Positions 5,464 through 7,945 of a DNA stretch of 7,945 nucleotides are shown piece after piece. Origin of the DNA: JBOFSR01 sp051651645 (lineage in GTDB: Bacteria; Spirochaetota; Spirochaetia; Treponematales; Treponemataceae); assembly GCA_051651645.1 (NCBI GenBank), contig JBOFSR010000114.1, positions 1 through 7,945 of the forward strand. The letters run 5' to 3'. Position numbers and translations under genes: made by a program. Positions within the stretch are counted from its first letter, which is position 1, and each line of letters starts with the position of its first letter. The notes under the pieces were generated by a model. The model saw only the letters and a program-made list of their open reading frames with translations. It had not been told where the DNA came from and did no database searches.

Positions 5464-6264
5464 ATGAAAAAAATTCTAATAATCGTAATGATTTTTTTTG
5501 TGGCAGGCCTTTGCTTTGCTGGCGGGGTAAAAGATACTGATCCAACAGTATTAAGAGTGGGTGCAAGTCCAACGCCTCACGCTGAAATGCTCAATTTAAT
5601 TAAGGCGAGTTTAGCTGAAAAAGGTTTTACCCTTGAAGTTATGGAGTTTACTGATTATGTAACGCCAAATGAAGCATTACAATCAGGGCAAATTTTGGCA
5701 AATTTTTTTCAACATCTTCCCTACATGGAGACCTTTAATAAAGATCGCAACTTTAGCCTTGCTAGTGCAGGAGGAATCCATATTGAGCCAATTGCACTTT
5801 ATTCAAAAAAGATTAAATCATTGGGTGCTTTAAATAATGGATCGACAATTGCAATTCCAAATGATCCAACAAATGAAGGGCGAGCCTTGCTGTTATTACA
5901 GTCCGCAGGATTAATAAAACTTAATGCCAAGGCGGGAATTACGGCAACTCCTTTAGATATTGTTGAAAATATAAAAAACTTAAAGTTTAGAGAAATTGAG
6001 GCAGCCTCTTTACCTCGTGTGCTTGCTGATGTTGATGCTGCGGTGATTAATGGAAATTATGCAATTCCTGCAGGTCTTAGTGCTAAAAAAAATGGACTCT
6101 TTGTAGAAGGCTCTGATTCTCCGTATGTAAACATTGTTTCGGTAAAAAAAGGAAATGAAAGCGACCCTCGTATTGTTGCACTTATTCAAGCTTTAAAAAG
6201 CGATGTTGTCAGACAGTATATTGATAAAAAATACTCTAACGGCGAAGTTGTCATTGTACAATAA
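5464..6264 (+). CDS. metQ: Methionine-binding protein MetQ (NlpA / Tp32-like)
   Basis: This 266-residue protein begins with a signal peptide (KK, hydrophobic core about 4-16, then GLCFAGG). The rest is an NlpA-family binding protein: VGASPTPHAEML (32-43), NFFQHLPYM (80-88), IHIEPIALYS (105-114), IPNDPTNEGRAL (131-142) and NGNYA (196-200) are the family's substrate-pocket blocks. From memory it is close to Treponema pallidum Tp32, which binds L-methionine. It captures methionine outside the inner membrane and hands it to MetI. The family is normally lipid-anchored, but here Leu16 precedes Cys17, a poor lipobox, while Cys17-Phe18-Ala19 could be a signal peptidase I site; anchoring is uncertain. 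GGAG lies just upstream of the ATG. It has its own promoter and ends before a strong terminator. Confidence 0.95.
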   Translation: MKKILIIVMIFFVAGLCFAGGVKDTDPTVLRVGASPTPHAEMLNLIKASLAEKGFTLEVMEFTDYVTPNEALQSGQILANFFQHLPYMETFNKDRNFSLASAGGIHIEPIALYSKKIKSLGALNNGSTIAIPNDPTNEGRALLLLQSAGLIKLNAKAGITATPLDIVENIKNLKFREIEAASLPRVLADVDAAVINGNYAIPAGLSAKKNGLFVEGSDSPYVNIVSVKKGNESDPRIVALIQALKSDVVRQYIDKKYSNGEVVIVQ

Positions 6265-6282
6265 GCTTTCTTAAATTAAACG

Positions 6283-6314
6283 AAAGCACTCCTTTTTTAT
6301 GGAGTGCTTTTTTT
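6283..6314 (+). terminator. Strong intrinsic terminator after metQ
   Basis: AAAGCACTCC (6283-6292) and GGAGTGCTTT (6301-6310) form a perfect ten-pair stem with an eight-base loop, and the T-run continues to 6314. It lies 18 bases after the metQ stop and separates the methionine genes from the bactofilin. Confidence 0.93.
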
Positions 6315-6368
6315 GTTGGAAATAACCGTTAAAAGACTTTATTAAGTGTAGAAATATTTTTTTCAATT

Positions 6369-6377
6369 TGCTATACT
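6369..6377 (+). promoter_or_regulatory. Extended -10 promoter of the bactofilin gene (leaderless)
   Basis: TGC-TATACT is an extended -10 element, with TATACT matching five of six consensus bases. It ends six bases before the ATG at 6384, so transcription should start at or within a base or two of the start codon. Only GAAAAA lies between, with no Shine-Dalgarno sequence. No good -35 is seen about 17 bases upstream, which an extended -10 can tolerate. Confidence 0.6.
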
Positions 6378-6383
6378 GAAAAA

Positions 6384-6812
6384 ATGGCAGAAGAAAAAAA
6401 AGATTTAAATCTTACTGTTTTTGGTGCAGGTACCGAATTTGATGGAGTGCTAGAGTTTACTGATAATCTCATTATTCGTGGCAAATTTAAGGGTGTTATT
6501 AAGGCAACGGGAAATCTTGAAGTTGATAAAACAGCTGAGTGCAATACAAATTCAATAAAAGCCTCGTCAATTATTGTAAGCGGAACAATTACTGGAGATA
6601 TTGATGCAGAAAAATCGTTAGAAATGCGACCAGGAAGTAAAATTATTGGTAATATTTCTACTGCAAATTTGCGCATTGATGATGGTGTTGATTTTGATGG
6701 TGATGTTACGATGCTTAGCGAAAATCCAAATATGAATATATTTTCTTATTCAAATATTGAGTTACGAGACTTACTTTTGAAAAAGGGATCTTCTTCTGTA
6801 GAATTTGACTAA
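6384..6812 (+). CDS. Bactofilin (DUF583 / CcmA family)
   Basis: This 142-residue protein has the short polar N-terminus, Gly- and Ile/Val-rich core and short C-terminal tail of bactofilins. The core (about residues 10-110) is a run of short strands typical of the bactofilin beta-helix: TVFGAGTEFDGVLEF, LIIRGKFKGVIKATGNLEV, IIVSGTITGDIDAEKSLEM, KIIGNISTANLRIDDG. Bactofilins form non-polar cytoskeletal filaments at the membrane without nucleotide and commonly affect cell shape, peptidoglycan enzymes or stalk and flagellar placement. The specific role here is unknown. No other start is possible without losing the first strands, so the missing ribosome binding site is real and the mRNA looks leaderless. 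The acidic downstream gene follows after 84 bases. Confidence 0.92.
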   Translation: MAEEKKDLNLTVFGAGTEFDGVLEFTDNLIIRGKFKGVIKATGNLEVDKTAECNTNSIKASSIIVSGTITGDIDAEKSLEMRPGSKIIGNISTANLRIDDGVDFDGDVTMLSENPNMNIFSYSNIELRDLLLKKGSSSVEFD

Positions 6813-6896
6813 TGTAATCCTGTAAAAACTGAGCTGGCAACTATAACAAAAGATTTTATTTTACCGATAAATTTTACAAATAGAATGGAGATCGAT

Positions 6897-7945
6897 ATGA
6901 ATTCTTTTGTAAAAAGTGATTTTCTTTTGCACAATCGCCAAAAAAATCCTCGCTTAGATGAGTATGGTGAGTGGATTTTTCACTCAACCAAACACCCCAC
7001 TTCTATAAAAAATGATGAGTTTATTTATATAAAACCTGCTTACTCGACGTCGCAACAAAAAACAGATTTTAGCGAGGGCTCTCAATTGGCTCCCTCTTTT
7101 ACGATTGGCCAGTGCAAAGAAAACATTGCAGAACCGCAGCCTTTTGACACCCCATACGATATTTTGGATGATTCAAGCATAACTGATCCTGTTATAATAG
7201 ATGGCGTTCCCAAAATTGAATTTAGGCGAGTTGAACAAGAGGCTAAATCCATTGATTCTACTGAGGTATCCGAACCTGCCGAGCCAGTTGTAATTAAAGA
7301 TTTGATAAATGATGAGATTGCAAGCACTGATTTTGAAAATGTTGAACAAGGTCTTGATGACTGTGAAATGGATGAATTGCAACTCGATGAACATAACTTT
7401 AAGCAAAAACTTATTAGATCAAGTACAGATAAAGTTATAGAGCAACTTTTTCAAAAAGAAGCGGATTTGGTACACGAGCAGCAAATAAATTTTGACAACT
7501 CTCTTTACAATTCCTTTTTAACCGAGTACACTGATATTGTAGAAGATGAGATGGTCAGCGAGTCGGTTGCAGATTCTTTGCATCATTCAGGGTCTAGTGA
7601 GTTCAATTTGCATGAGGATTTTCCTCCTTTTGCTGATCCTTCAGAGGCAATTCCCACGAATGAATTGATTTCATTTAATGATGGTCTTACAGCGAGTGCT
7701 TCTTTTGATCCCTTTCCGAGTGATGTAGCTCATCAAGATGATGGGATTCCCGTGGTTCATGAGAAAACTGTCAAAATGCAAGAAGATGTTAGCTTAGAGT
7801 TTGATGAGCAAAAATTGGATGTTGGGAGAAAAATATCCAATGTGGAAATGCGGCAATTTAATGAAACTTTGCATTCTGGCAATGATCGTATGATTGCCAT
7901 TGATATTCCTAGTACAACAGCTTCTTCTTATACTGATCAAACTAC
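6897..7945 (+). CDS. Unknown acidic, probably disordered protein, 3' end cut by the window
   Basis: Starting at ATG 6897 the frame stays open for 349 codons to the window edge. GGAG at 6887-6890 lies six bases before this ATG. An in-frame ATG at 6885 is possible but overlaps that binding site. The protein starts MNSFVKSDFLLHNRQK, with no signal peptide or transmembrane helix in the visible part. It is strongly acidic and rich in Asp, Glu, Ser and Pro, with few long hydrophobic runs, suggesting mostly disordered structure. Loosely similar short motifs recur, such as FADPSE and FDPFPSD. One segment (about 160-200) with more Lys, Arg and Leu may be helical. I do not recognise a family. It lies 84 bases after the bactofilin, with no terminator and no clear promoter between, so the two are probably co-transcribed. 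A folded domain could lie beyond the window. Confidence 0.8.
   Translation, partial: MNSFVKSDFLLHNRQKNPRLDEYGEWIFHSTKHPTSIKNDEFIYIKPAYSTSQQKTDFSEGSQLAPSFTIGQCKENIAEPQPFDTPYDILDDSSITDPVIIDGVPKIEFRRVEQEAKSIDSTEVSEPAEPVVIKDLINDEIASTDFENVEQGLDDCEMDELQLDEHNFKQKLIRSSTDKVIEQLFQKEADLVHEQQINFDNSLYNSFLTEYTDIVEDEMVSESVADSLHHSGSSEFNLHEDFPPFADPSEAIPTNELISFNDGLTASASFDPFPSDVAHQDDGIPVVHEKTVKMQEDVSLEFDEQKLDVGRKISNVEMRQFNETLHSGNDRMIAIDIPSTTASSYTDQT

Noticed and set aside
7082..7406. Two minus-strand frames inside the acidic gene
   Set aside because: They are shadows of a long continuous plus-strand frame with a ribosome binding site and show no recognisable protein features.

Overview
This 7.9-kb window is AT-rich bacterial chromosome with a spirochaete character, most likely Treponema. 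The best clue is MetQ, which closely resembles (from memory) the Treponema pallidum methionine-binding protein Tp32. A divergent TonB with ExbB/ExbD and a small bactofilin fit the same group. I see no rRNA, tRNA, CRISPR array, insertion sequence, phage gene or clear sign of recent transfer. No stretch over 300 bases lacks a gene; the longest gap, about 240 bases, is the divergent control region at 4449-4690.

Left half (1-4448), all on the minus strand. Reading leftward: a six-helix membrane protein of unknown function (4448-3627), a DJ-1/PfpI-family protein (3464-2868), then a compact operon of exbB (2673-2059), exbD (2059-1643), a TonB-like protein (1643-606) and a HAD-family phosphatase cut by the window edge (609-1). 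The four operon genes are joined by overlapping stop/start codons (TAATG, TAATG, ATGA), so they are probably translated in a coupled way. A promoter with an overlapping palindromic operator candidate sits directly upstream of exbB. ExbB, ExbD and TonB form the inner-membrane complex that uses the proton gradient to drive outer-membrane transport.

Right half (4691-7945), all on the plus strand. metI (permease) and metQ (substrate-binding protein) encode two of the three parts of a methionine ABC importer; the ATPase gene metN is not in the window. metQ has its own well-formed promoter and is followed by a strong intrinsic terminator at 6283-6314. A bactofilin gene and the first 349 codons of an unrecognised, very acidic protein follow.

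The most notable points are regulatory. The bactofilin, and probably the unknown membrane protein, have their -10 box only six bases before the ATG with no Shine-Dalgarno sequence, as expected for leaderless mRNAs. A hairpin overlaps the tonB ribosome binding site, a near-palindrome covers the exbB promoter, and an inverted repeat with a T-run at 3567-3620 points against all the neighbouring genes. I did not find a clearly new multi-gene system; the acidic protein beside the bactofilin and the unknown membrane protein are the least explained genes.
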